Of a stretch of 64,000 nt of DNA, positions 26,135 to 34,464 are shown piece by piece. The position numbers and the translations under genes were made by a program. The notes beneath the pieces were generated by a model. It made no database searches. It worked only from the letters and a program-made list of their open reading frames with translations, and was not told the origin of the DNA. Positions within the stretch are counted from its first letter, which is position 1. Every line of letters begins with the position of its first letter. This DNA comes from Pseudomonadota bacterium. GTDB taxonomy: Bacteria > Pseudomonadota > Gammaproteobacteria > Burkholderiales > JAJZQI01. Location: assembly GCA_021851875.1 (NCBI GenBank), contig JAJZQI010000010.1:1-64000 (forward strand). The letters are read 5' to 3'.

Positions 26135-26728
26135 ATGAAACCCATCCGGTCGCTGCTCATTTTATTGCTGTTCAGCCTTCCCCTGCCCGGGTTGGCAGGT
26201 GCACAGCGGGACGAGCCCCTGAGCGACCAGAACCAGGCCATGCTGCACAAGGCCATCGTCGACACCACCAGCCTGCAGCTGGCGTTCGGCAACGAACGCG
26301 AAGCGCAGGCATGGATCAGCGAAATGTCGTCGCGCCTGAAAAAATTCATTCCCGACGAATTCATGCGCATCTATTTCCTCAAATCACTGCATTATGAGGC
26401 CTCGCGCGCCGGCCTCGACCCGCAGCTGATTCTCGGCTTGATCCAGGTGGAAAGCGGCTTCAAGAAATACGCCATCTCTTCCGTCGGCGCGCGCGGCTAC
26501 ATGCAGGTCATGCCGTTCTGGACCAAGAAGATCGGCACGCCGAACGACAATCTTTTCGACATACGCACCAATCTGCGGTACGGCTGCACCATCTTGCGCT
26601 ATTACCTCGACATTGAGCACGGCAACCTGTTCCGTGCGCTGGGCCGCTATAACGGCAGCCTGGGGCAAGCCCAGTATCCGAATATGGTGGTGGGTGCGTG
26701 GAAGAGCCGCTGGTTTTATGCGGTCTGA
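26135..26728 (+). CDS. Lytic transglycosylase, SLT domain
   Basis: Periplasmic murein lyase of 197 residues. A signal peptide ends near LAGA (residue 23). The SLT domain has the catalytic glutamate Glu106 in IQVESGFKKYAISSVGARGYMQVMP and the later ALGRYNGSLGQ segment. It lacks any further binding domain. Co-directional with proS and probably co-transcribed. Convergent with the DsrE-type gene downstream; a weak hairpin (GGGTAGC / GCTACCC near 26777-26799) lies between them. Confidence 0.9.
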   Translation: MKPIRSLLILLLFSLPLPGLAGAQRDEPLSDQNQAMLHKAIVDTTSLQLAFGNEREAQAWISEMSSRLKKFIPDEFMRIYFLKSLHYEASRAGLDPQLILGLIQVESGFKKYAISSVGARGYMQVMPFWTKKIGTPNDNLFDIRTNLRYGCTILRYYLDIEHGNLFRALGRYNGSLGQAQYPNMVVGAWKSRWFYAV

Positions 26729-26806
26729 ATCGATACTGCAAGAGAACGGCCAGGACGGGATTGCAGTGATGGCGGGGGGTAGCCCTGACGAGCTACCCTT
26801 GCCGCA

Positions 26807-27259
26807 TCAAGGACGGATGTAAGCGTAGCCCTGGGACTGCTTCTCCACCAGCTCGGCCACGCCGGATGGAACAAAGCTGATGTCGGGGAGCAGGTCCGCT
26901 TTCTCCAGCTTCAACGCCTTCATGGTGTTTTCGCACGCAGCCACCGTGGCCCCATCGGCCAAAGCCCCTTTGATGCCCTTGCCCGCCGGCGACATCGAAT
27001 CCAGCATGGCAATGCCAGGGCCGTACGCCACCAGCTCAATGGCGGCATCCGGCATGGCGGCATGCAGGTTCTTCATGTTGTTCAGGGTCAACTGCCACTT
27101 GCGCGGATCGTTGTCGCTCATCTGGAAGACGACTTTTTGCGCCGTCTTCTTCACTGCAGCACTTTGCACCGCATTTTTTTGAGCGGCCACTGCCACACCG
27201 GTTGCAGCCAAAAGAGCGCAACCGGCGCACACCACTGCGGCAAGCGTCTTGAGCTTCAT
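26807..27259 (-). CDS. Periplasmic DsrE-family protein
   Basis: A 150-residue protein with a signal peptide (MKLKTLAAVV to about residue 26) and a DsrE/DsrF-like domain. The DsrE fold is seen in KVVFQMSD, AIELVAYGPG and VAACENTMKALKL, with the single mature cysteine Cys109, then the tail VPSGVAELVEKQSQGYAYIRP. It closely parallels the DsrE protein at 30411-30836 (Cys100, same tail). ATG 27259 has AGGAA five bases upstream. It follows the outer-membrane protein gene and closes the sulfur operon. A sulfur-carrier or sulfane-binding role is inferred. Confidence 0.85.
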   Translation of the reverse strand: MKLKTLAAVVCAGCALLAATGVAVAAQKNAVQSAAVKKTAQKVVFQMSDNDPRKWQLTLNNMKNLHAAMPDAAIELVAYGPGIAMLDSMSPAGKGIKGALADGATVAACENTMKALKLEKADLLPDISFVPSGVAELVEKQSQGYAYIRP

Positions 27260-27267
27260 TACCATTC

Positions 27268-28614
27268 CTAGAAGTAGCGGATCAAGTCGATCTGCGCATA
27301 GCTGTCGTCGTGGTACATGTACAGCACGTCCTGCGTGTCGCGCACATAGAACGACTGGCCGATGAAGCGCGCCTTCCACTTGTCGCTCAGGCGGCGATTG
27401 ATTTCCAGACGCATGCTGCGGTCGGCGCTGGCCAGGTCGAAGAAGCCGCCCAGCTTGAATTCGGTCGAAGCTTCATCGTTCAGGGCCAGGCGAGCGCCGA
27501 GGAACAGGTCGTTTTGCAGCATAGCCTGACTGTTCTGTCCGCGCGAGTCATTATTGTATTCAATGTAATAGGTGATATCCCACGGTTTGTGGAAAATACC
27601 CGAGTAGGTGCGCTCGGCGCCAATCATGCCGGCCATGTAGGTATCATTGCCGATATCGCGGTTCACGCCTTCAAACTTGAAGGTCCAGTCGCCCACCAGA
27701 TAGCTTGCATCGATGCCGAATTGCGCCAGACGGCTGTAGTAGATGCTGCTATTGGCCTGCAATGTAGAGCTTACAGCCGTCTGCTGCTCAGGAGAAAGTG
27801 CGGCAAAACGCGCCTGGACGGTATCCAGGTTCACCACGAAGGGAACCGGTGATGCGGCCAGACCCAGCAGCGGCACACCGCCGGTGGTCAGCAGCTGCGG
27901 CACGCGATTATTGCCGATGAAGCCGCTGATGCCGATATCCAATGCCCCGGTCGATTTGGACCAGCGCATGGCCACCTCGGGCTGCATCTTGGTTTCCGGC
28001 GACTGGTAATTGACCGCATAATCCTGCAGTGCCAGCCCGCTGCCGGGGCGGCCGTAGCTGCTGGGCAGGGTACGTGCACGGAAGCCGGTCATGACGAACA
28101 TGTCAACCGTGCCCCAATTGCCGCGATGCGTGGCGCGCAGCATGGGCTGGCCGAGCTTGTCTTCGCCCTTGATGTCTTCGATCATATCGGTCTGATTGAT
28201 CACATCAACCAGATGGTTCGCTTCGGATACCCCCCAGAACACCTTGCCCACACCCGCGCGCCAGACCCAACTGTCGCGGTCCCAGGTCCACATCATTTCG
28301 CGCAGATCCATGTGAGAGCGGGCCGGATCCATGCTGTCGTAGCGCATGAAGGGGCTCAGCACGAAGCTGTCCTTGCCGTTGTTCCACTGGGAATTGTAGT
28401 GGGCCAGCAGACTGGCGGAGGTGGTATCCATATCCTGCGAAGGCGAAGTGGGCGGGACGTCGGCATAGCGGTAAAATTGCCGGTATTGCAGGCCGAATTC
28501 ACCGTCCCAGTTGCCGTTGATGAAGGTTTTCGGGGCGTCATCCGCCTGTGCGCCGATGCTCAGCAATGCAGCCGCAACTGCAAGACCCAGTTTTTTACAT
28601 GCTTTATTGTTCAT
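27268..28614 (-). CDS. Outer-membrane beta-barrel protein
   Basis: A 448-residue exported protein: signal peptide ending SIGAQA, then alternating amphipathic strands rich in Trp, Tyr and Phe, ending in IDLIRYF, the C-terminal aromatic signature used by the BAM machinery. No named porin family is recognised; it resembles DUF1302-like barrels. ATG 28614 was chosen because GGAG lies eight bases upstream; ATG 28620 is too close. It sits between a SoxB-like gene and a DsrE gene, so it may admit or export a sulfur compound. Confidence 0.82.
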   Translation of the reverse strand: MNNKACKKLGLAVAAALLSIGAQADDAPKTFINGNWDGEFGLQYRQFYRYADVPPTSPSQDMDTTSASLLAHYNSQWNNGKDSFVLSPFMRYDSMDPARSHMDLREMMWTWDRDSWVWRAGVGKVFWGVSEANHLVDVINQTDMIEDIKGEDKLGQPMLRATHRGNWGTVDMFVMTGFRARTLPSSYGRPGSGLALQDYAVNYQSPETKMQPEVAMRWSKSTGALDIGISGFIGNNRVPQLLTTGGVPLLGLAASPVPFVVNLDTVQARFAALSPEQQTAVSSTLQANSSIYYSRLAQFGIDASYLVGDWTFKFEGVNRDIGNDTYMAGMIGAERTYSGIFHKPWDITYYIEYNNDSRGQNSQAMLQNDLFLGARLALNDEASTEFKLGGFFDLASADRSMRLEINRRLSDKWKARFIGQSFYVRDTQDVLYMYHDDSYAQIDLIRYF

Positions 28615-28643
28615 ACTCATTACTCCTTATTGAATCCAGGTGC

Positions 28644-30404
28644 TCAATAGTCCGGCAACGGGAAGCCTGCAAGCGGTTGAATTTCCTTGCTTTTTCCAAT
28701 CGGTGCAGGCAGCGGCTTGAGCAAATGCACACGCCCTGTTTCGGTGTTGGCCGTATGATCGGGCAACATCATCAGGTAATGCGCCACGATGTCGGCGCCG
28801 TCTAGCGTGCCGCCGTCGGCATCCTTCAGCACACTGATCTGCAATGCTTTCTGCCGGTTGATCATGTTCGGATTATCGACATACCAGTACCCGCCCACGG
28901 TGTAGTACTTCTCCATGTCGATCGGCATATTGCCGATGCGGATATTGCGCACACGGTTGCCGTAGTCATTGCCCGGATCCAGGTCATAGCTCATGCCTGA
29001 GAATGCCTGAAGCCAGCCGCCGCCCCACCAGCCTACGTATGAAGAGAGCGAGTAATCCGCGCCGCGCTCGAGCATCCAGCGGATGTCGTCGCCGGAAATC
29101 TTGCCGCAGGCGATCTGCGGTCCTACAGGAATAAAATGGTAGATATCTTCCAGCTTGATCGGCCCGGGCGCGACATGGGTGCCGTAACGGAAACCGCGCA
29201 CCAGCCCCAGATCAGAGTGGCAGCCATAACGGAATGCGTCAGCCAGAAAATCGTGCGATGAACCTTCAATCACGGCCGGATTGCGTTTGGCATCGCTGAA
29301 GTTGGAGCGGTGCAGCGCAGTCTTGGTGAAACCGATGACGGTATCGATTGGGGTACGCAGAACAGCCCCGTTAATCGGGTTGGAATGCGGCCGGAACATC
29401 GGACCCTTGACGTAAGTCGCGCGGATTTCGGCGATCTTCTGCGCAATCACCGGATTCGGCTTGTTTGCCTTGGTCGTGATATGGTGTGCCTCAAACCGAT
29501 GGCTCACCATCTTGCCGTTGACCACCTTGACGGTCAATTCGCCGACCAGTGTGCCATCCTGCCCTTCTTCGAACAGGATGGTACCGTTTTTCCTGGACAC
29601 CAGCGCCTGCATGGTTTCTTCGTGCATATCGGAAGAAAGCACCACGTCCACGCCCGGAATGTTGTCGACCAATTCCAGATTGGGCCCCAGCCCGCGCTCG
29701 GAAATCAGCACTACCAGGTCAACGTTGTGTTTCTTGCGCAGCAGGGGAACGGCCGCACGCAATTCATACTCGCCCGGCGTCATGCTAAAGCCGTCTATTA
29801 CGTGGGTGCTGACAGCCTGCGGACCACGGTCTGCCGTCAAACCGATAATACCCACGCGCACCCCGTTTACATCCTTGATCATGTAGGGCGGCAGAACGCG
29901 ACGCCCTGCCTGATTCGCATACGGCGTATCGGGAAACTCATACAAGGTGGAGTAATAGAGGTTGGCGGACAATGCATTCCAATTCGCCAGCGGTTTGTCG
30001 CCGGCAAACAGTTCGCGGAATCGCTGCGTACCGTAGAGATAATCCCAGTTACCCGGCACGAAGGCGTCAATCTTGAACAGGTTCAGAATGTCGACCATAG
30101 CCTGACCGCTGGAGTAAAGCGCTTCGGCCGAGCCTTGAATCGTGTCACCGGTGTTGACGAGCAGAGCCTTCGGGTGACGCTGGCGAATCTTTTCGATCTC
30201 GTCGTACACATAGGCCAGGCCTCCGACCATCTGACCCTCGGTCACATCGCCCTCACGCATGTTGGGACGGGGTATCAGATGCCCGTGAAGATCACCCAGA
30301 TGAATGAAGGTAACTTCCCCCGTACCAGCTGCCGGCACGGGCGCGGATGTCAGGCACAAAAACAGTGTGCCAAGCAGATTACGTATGCGTCGCATAGGGA
30401 ACAT
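28644..30404 (-). CDS. SoxB-like metallophosphoesterase / 5'-nucleotidase family protein
   Basis: A 586-residue periplasmic protein (signal peptide to about residue 26) of the 5'-nucleotidase/SoxB superfamily. Retained metal-site residues are Asp38 and His40 (HLGDLHGH), Asp87 (NTGDTIQGSA) and Asn119 (PGNWDYLYG, close to the SoxB GHWEFTYG). Two positions that are histidine in the family are replaced: LISERGLG has Glu236 and SSDMHEE has Asp259. C-terminal 5'-nucleotidase domain from about residue 330. SoxB hydrolyses the sulfate end of SoxY-bound thiosulfate, but no soxYZ or soxA is in the window, so the reaction here is uncertain. Confidence 0.8.
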   Translation of the reverse strand: MFPMRRIRNLLGTLFLCLTSAPVPAAGTGEVTFIHLGDLHGHLIPRPNMREGDVTEGQMVGGLAYVYDEIEKIRQRHPKALLVNTGDTIQGSAEALYSSGQAMVDILNLFKIDAFVPGNWDYLYGTQRFRELFAGDKPLANWNALSANLYYSTLYEFPDTPYANQAGRRVLPPYMIKDVNGVRVGIIGLTADRGPQAVSTHVIDGFSMTPGEYELRAAVPLLRKKHNVDLVVLISERGLGPNLELVDNIPGVDVVLSSDMHEETMQALVSRKNGTILFEEGQDGTLVGELTVKVVNGKMVSHRFEAHHITTKANKPNPVIAQKIAEIRATYVKGPMFRPHSNPINGAVLRTPIDTVIGFTKTALHRSNFSDAKRNPAVIEGSSHDFLADAFRYGCHSDLGLVRGFRYGTHVAPGPIKLEDIYHFIPVGPQIACGKISGDDIRWMLERGADYSLSSYVGWWGGGWLQAFSGMSYDLDPGNDYGNRVRNIRIGNMPIDMEKYYTVGGYWYVDNPNMINRQKALQISVLKDADGGTLDGADIVAHYLMMLPDHTANTETGRVHLLKPLPAPIGKSKEIQPLAGFPLPDY

Positions 30405-30410
30405 TCATTA

Positions 30411-30836
30411 TCAGGGGCGGACGTAAATCCAGCCTTGGCTGGATTTTTCCATGATTTCCACCACACCGGAAGGCACGTAGGACACGTCCTGCAGCATCTG
30501 TGACGGCTTCAGTTTGGCTGCCTTCATGGAATAATCGCACACGACCACGCGCACGCCGTTGTACTTGGCTTCGCGCACGCGATCGGCAACCGGGATCGGC
30601 GCGTAATACTTGAGCGTCTGGACGCCGCCGCCCAGTACAACGATCTCAATGTCCACGTTAGGCGCCTTGAATTCATTTTGCACATGCTTGGCGATATTCA
30701 GCGCGGTCATCATGCGGTCGACATTATCCTCGCTCACCTGCAGCAGCAAGCGGTACTTCACCTGCTCGGCCGCCCATGCAGGCGCGCTCGCGAACGCCAA
30801 CAGCAATACTGCCAACGCCAGTCGCAATGCTTTCAT
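30411..30836 (-). CDS. Periplasmic DsrE-family protein
   Basis: A 141-residue protein with a signal peptide ending APAWA and a DsrE domain: YRLLLQVSED, IEIVVLGGGVQTLKYY and VRVVVCDYSMKAAKL with Cys100, then VPSGVVEIMEKSSQGWIYVRP. This is a paralogue of the protein at 26807-27259 with the same cysteine and tail. It lies just upstream of the SoxB-like gene (six bases apart) and downstream of the SulP gene. A role in binding or carrying sulfane sulfur in the periplasm is inferred from family and context. Confidence 0.85.
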   Translation of the reverse strand: MKALRLALAVLLLAFASAPAWAAEQVKYRLLLQVSEDNVDRMMTALNIAKHVQNEFKAPNVDIEIVVLGGGVQTLKYYAPIPVADRVREAKYNGVRVVVCDYSMKAAKLKPSQMLQDVSYVPSGVVEIMEKSSQGWIYVRP

Positions 30837-30867
30837 TTCACAACCCCTTCAAATCCCTTATTGATAA

Positions 30868-32556
30868 TTATTGCTGCCGGTCGCTCTGACGGCGACGGCG
30901 TTCACCCTGCGTCAGCACATCCTTCAGGATAGTGCGCACGTTTGAAGTCATGGCCGACTCGCGCACCCATACGAGCGCCAGGCGCTTGCCCTCGCTGGCC
31001 CGCCGCTGCCCCTCCTGCTTGAGCATTTCTGCGGCCGCCTCATCAATATCGATCACCCGCTCGCCAATCACCACCAGGTTACAGTGTTTGTTGGCGCGCT
31101 CGCCGGCCTGGCTGAATACTTTCTCCATATACGGCACCGAACCGAAGAAAAGACTGCCGCCCACCCGCACCACCACCGTATCTTCGGCCGTCATGCCCGG
31201 CAGCAGATAGGGCGATACTTCGTCCTCGAACATCAGGTCGACTTCCGGACGCGAACGCTCACGCAGATACAGCACGATGGACAGGAACACGCCCAGATAT
31301 ACGCCGTCATCCACACCGGAGAACAAGGTCACCAGCAGGACCAGCACGAATACGATCCGTCCTTCACCGGGAATGGACAACAGCTTGCGGATGTCCTTTA
31401 CCTTCACCAGCGCCGAGCCCACCAGGAACAGCACGCCCGCCATGACCGGAACGGGCAGATAGGCAATCAGCGGCGCGGCAGTGAACACCAGAACCGCCAG
31501 GGCGATGGCCGACACGATGCCGACCAGCGGCGTCCGGGCGCCCGACTCGAGATTGGCGGCGGAGCGGTTGAAGGAACCGCAGCTGGTGAAGCAGGACAGG
31601 AAACTGCCGACGATATTCGACATACCCTGACCAATCACCTCCTGATTGATGTCCAGCCCCTTCTGCCCCGACTTGGCCGCCATGTTGCGGGCGATCACGG
31701 CCGATTGCATCAAACCCAGCACCGCCATCGACACGGCTGATGGATAGGCAAAGCTGGCGAATTCGGAAAAGTTTTCCGGCGAAAAATCCGGCGCGGAAAA
31801 TGGAATGGCATCGAAACTCATGTAGCCCAGGAAGTAAATCCCGGTGTTTCCCTGCCCCACCAGCTTCCCGATCAACAGGGTCACCAGCATGCCGATGATC
31901 ACCGCGAGAATGTAATGCGGCCATTTCGGACGCAGGCGCTTGATCAGAATGCCGCTTGCAACTGTCGTCACGCCTACGATCACGGCGTAGATGTTCGACC
32001 GCTCCAGGGCAATGACCACTTGTTGCATCACTTCAACCAGATCCTCGCCGTTGTTCATCTGCACACCGAGGAAGTTACCGATCTGCTGGATGACGATGAT
32101 CACGCCCACCCCTGTCACCAGCGCCACCATCACGGTGTGTGAGAAGTAATTGAATACCACGCCCAGACGCAACAGGCCCAGCGCCAGCGAAAATACGCCA
32201 ACCATGAATGTCAGTGTGATTGCATACTGCACGTACTCCGGCGTGCCGATATTGGCGAACGGCGCGATAGTCATGGCCGTCAACACCGCCAGCGCGGTAT
32301 TGGGACCCGACAGCGCATGATAGGAAGAGCCCCACAAGCTGGCGATGATCACCGGAAAAATCGAGGTATACAAACCGTATTGCGGCGGCACGCCGGCCAC
32401 AGTCGCCAGCGCGATCGCCTGCGGCAGAATCAGCACCCCGGCGGTAATACCGGCAATGATGTCGATCTTGACCGTTTGAGAATCCAGCAGCTTGAACCAG
32501 CGCAAGAATGGAAACAGCGTGTACCGCCAGTTGGAAACGTTATTAGCACTTGCCAC
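30868..32556 (-). CDS. SulP family anion transporter with STAS domain
   Basis: A 562-residue inner-membrane transporter of the SLC26/SulP family. The N-terminal motif ITAGVLILPQAIALATVAGVPPQYGLY (near residues 33-59), the GSFLSCFTSCGSFNRSAANLESGARTPL segment and about twelve helices are followed by a C-terminal STAS domain (about residues 430-550, NLVVIGERVIDIDEAAAEML). SulP proteins carry sulfate, bicarbonate or similar anions. In this operon of thiosulfate-related genes, export of sulfate formed in the cell or uptake of a sulfur oxyanion are the likely options. Confidence 0.92.
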   Translation of the reverse strand: MASANNVSNWRYTLFPFLRWFKLLDSQTVKIDIIAGITAGVLILPQAIALATVAGVPPQYGLYTSIFPVIIASLWGSSYHALSGPNTALAVLTAMTIAPFANIGTPEYVQYAITLTFMVGVFSLALGLLRLGVVFNYFSHTVMVALVTGVGVIIVIQQIGNFLGVQMNNGEDLVEVMQQVVIALERSNIYAVIVGVTTVASGILIKRLRPKWPHYILAVIIGMLVTLLIGKLVGQGNTGIYFLGYMSFDAIPFSAPDFSPENFSEFASFAYPSAVSMAVLGLMQSAVIARNMAAKSGQKGLDINQEVIGQGMSNIVGSFLSCFTSCGSFNRSAANLESGARTPLVGIVSAIALAVLVFTAAPLIAYLPVPVMAGVLFLVGSALVKVKDIRKLLSIPGEGRIVFVLVLLVTLFSGVDDGVYLGVFLSIVLYLRERSRPEVDLMFEDEVSPYLLPGMTAEDTVVVRVGGSLFFGSVPYMEKVFSQAGERANKHCNLVVIGERVIDIDEAAAEMLKQEGQRRASEGKRLALVWVRESAMTSNVRTILKDVLTQGERRRRQSDRQQ

Positions 32557-32560
32557 GAAA

Positions 32561-33517
32561 TCAACCCTCCGTTACCGGCATGAACATATTCATGAACATG
32601 CTCTTCTTGGGATTCCACGGACGATCCTGCTGCCAAATGTGCACGCACACCTCCAGCGCCTGATCGTCGGTCAAGGTATACGGCCGGCCCAGCGGCATAT
32701 TCGCCTTGACGAAGGAGGCGCAGGTCTTGATCTTGTGCATGCCCGCACCCTTGTTGTATGAATCAGCACCGGCCAACGGCGGGAACATATACCCCGGCCT
32801 ATCGGCGAACTTCTTGCCCAGCATGTCTTCGCCGTGACACATGGCGCAATACTGCTGATAGATCACCTTGCCGTTGAACGGAGAGGGGTCGTGCGATTTA
32901 TCGATGCGCGCAAACCCTCTGCCGGCCACAATCGTGCCATTCGGAATATCGGTGGAAAGCCACTGGGCATAGACCGTCAGCGCCTTGATCTCATCCGAAT
33001 CGAGTGTCGGCGCAATCCCGTTCAGACTGTATTTAAAGCAGTCCTGCAGGCGCTCCTGAAAGGTGACCACCTGATGGCTCTTTTCCCGATACATGGGATA
33101 CATCGGATAAGCCGCCCACAACGGTGCTGCGAAGGGCTTGCGGCCTTCCTGCAGGTGACAATTGGCGCAGTTCAAGCCGTTGCCCACATAACGCTTGGCA
33201 TATTTCTGCGTATTGATGAAGATATTGCGGCCGAAATTCACCATGTCGCCGTATTTACTTTCCGGAATATCCTCGATGGGCGGCGGCACATGATACTCGC
33301 CGGGTGAAACCACCGGCACGACCGTCAGTTCGTTCGGCAAAGTCTCTTTCGGCGCCTGCATGCTGACATGGGTTTCCAGCGTATCCAGCTCCGGCAGATC
33401 ATCCATGCTCATACTGCCGTCCACCGGCTGTTTCTGCTGACTGTCGGCCATAGCCCAGGCGCCAAGCAAACCGGCCCCGAGCAAAAGCAACGTCACCACC
33501 CATTTGCGTCCGCGCAT
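32561..33517 (-). CDS. tsdA: TsdA-like dihaem cytochrome c
   Basis: Periplasmic dihaem cytochrome of 318 residues resembling thiosulfate dehydrogenase TsdA, which joins two thiosulfates to tetrathionate. Haem sites are CANCH (117-121) and CAMCH (224-228). Cys160 in LQDCFKYSLNG matches the cysteine that is the unusual axial ligand of haem 1 in TsdA, and Met274 (ANMPLG) can ligate haem 2. N-terminal hydrophobic segment (residues 6-24) is a signal peptide or anchor. A second copy lies two bases upstream. An electron acceptor could be the neighbouring lipoprotein cytochrome c4. Confidence 0.87.
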   Translation of the reverse strand: MRGRKWVVTLLLLGAGLLGAWAMADSQQKQPVDGSMSMDDLPELDTLETHVSMQAPKETLPNELTVVPVVSPGEYHVPPPIEDIPESKYGDMVNFGRNIFINTQKYAKRYVGNGLNCANCHLQEGRKPFAAPLWAAYPMYPMYREKSHQVVTFQERLQDCFKYSLNGIAPTLDSDEIKALTVYAQWLSTDIPNGTIVAGRGFARIDKSHDPSPFNGKVIYQQYCAMCHGEDMLGKKFADRPGYMFPPLAGADSYNKGAGMHKIKTCASFVKANMPLGRPYTLTDDQALEVCVHIWQQDRPWNPKKSMFMNMFMPVTEG

Positions 33518-33518
33518 A

Positions 33519-34463
33519 TCAGTTCCCTCCCACTGGCGGCATGATCGCGTTCATCAGCCAGCCGAACCGCGGATCGGACGGACGGTCCTGAATCCAGATG
33601 TAGGTACAGATGTCCCAGGCGTCCATATCGGTCAGCGTCCAGCCCTTGCCCAACGGCATATTGGCCTTGGTGAACTGGGCGCAATCCTTGATGGTGCTCA
33701 TGCCGGCAGCACGATTGAAGGAATTGCGTCCCCATAAGGGCGGGAACATGTAACCGGCACGCTTGGCGAACTTCTGCCCTTGACCGTCCACACCATGGCA
33801 GATGGCGCAATTTTCCCTGTACAACTTTTCACCGTTGATGGAATTTGGATCACGCGGCTTGCTCAAACGCGCAAACCCCCGCCCCGGCAGCTCCTGATTG
33901 ATCGGCGCGCCTTTCGACAACCAGTGCGCATAGGCGGAAAGCGCCTTGATTTCAGGCGAATCGAGGGTCGGCGCGATGCCGTTCATGGAATATTTGAAAC
34001 AGTCTTGCAGCCGCTCTTCAAATGTCATCACACTACGGGTTTTGTTGCGGAATTGCGGGTACATGGGATAGGCCGCCCACATGGGGGAGGCATAGGCCTT
34101 ACGCCCTTCCTGCAGGTGACAGCTGGAACAGTTCAGGCCATTGCCGACATAACGACCGGCATAACGCTGCGTATCGGTGAAAATGCGCCGTCCCTGCTCG
34201 ACCATCTGACCATATTTGGACGTCGGAATATCCTGAATCTGGGGCGGAATAAAATACTCGCCCGGATTGATTTGCGGAATCTGCCTGATTGCCTTGTCGT
34301 GCGAAAAGGTGGCCGGCACGCTGGCACGCGCCTGATGCTCGGCAGGCCTCACCACCCCGCCATCCAGCAGCGGACCGTCAACCACATCCTTGTTTGCGGC
34401 AAACGCGGGCGCGACAAGGAATTGCAGCAGCACGGCTGCTGTCATGAGAATACGGGCTCTCAT
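33519..34463 (-). CDS. tsdA: TsdA-like dihaem cytochrome c, second copy
   Basis: A 314-residue paralogue of the adjacent TsdA-like protein. A clear signal peptide ends FAA near residue 23. Haem motifs are CSSCH (112-116) and CAICH (219-223); Cys155 (LQDCFKYSMNG) is the candidate haem-1 ligand and Met269 (ANMPLG) the haem-2 ligand. The Cys-Phe-x-x-Ser-Met-Asn-Gly context is closer to classical TsdA than in the first copy. It is separated by one base from both neighbours' coding ends, so the cytochromes form one transcript. The two copies may act as a heteromer or in opposite directions. Confidence 0.88.
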   Translation of the reverse strand: MRARILMTAAVLLQFLVAPAFAANKDVVDGPLLDGGVVRPAEHQARASVPATFSHDKAIRQIPQINPGEYFIPPQIQDIPTSKYGQMVEQGRRIFTDTQRYAGRYVGNGLNCSSCHLQEGRKAYASPMWAAYPMYPQFRNKTRSVMTFEERLQDCFKYSMNGIAPTLDSPEIKALSAYAHWLSKGAPINQELPGRGFARLSKPRDPNSINGEKLYRENCAICHGVDGQGQKFAKRAGYMFPPLWGRNSFNRAAGMSTIKDCAQFTKANMPLGKGWTLTDMDAWDICTYIWIQDRPSDPRFGWLMNAIMPPVGGN

Positions 34464-34464
34464 A

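Noticed and set aside
28644-30404. Calling the gene a classical soxB
   Set aside because: The DTHAQL and GGHTHD motifs of SoxB are changed and no soxYZ or soxA gene is nearby, so only SoxB-like is justified.
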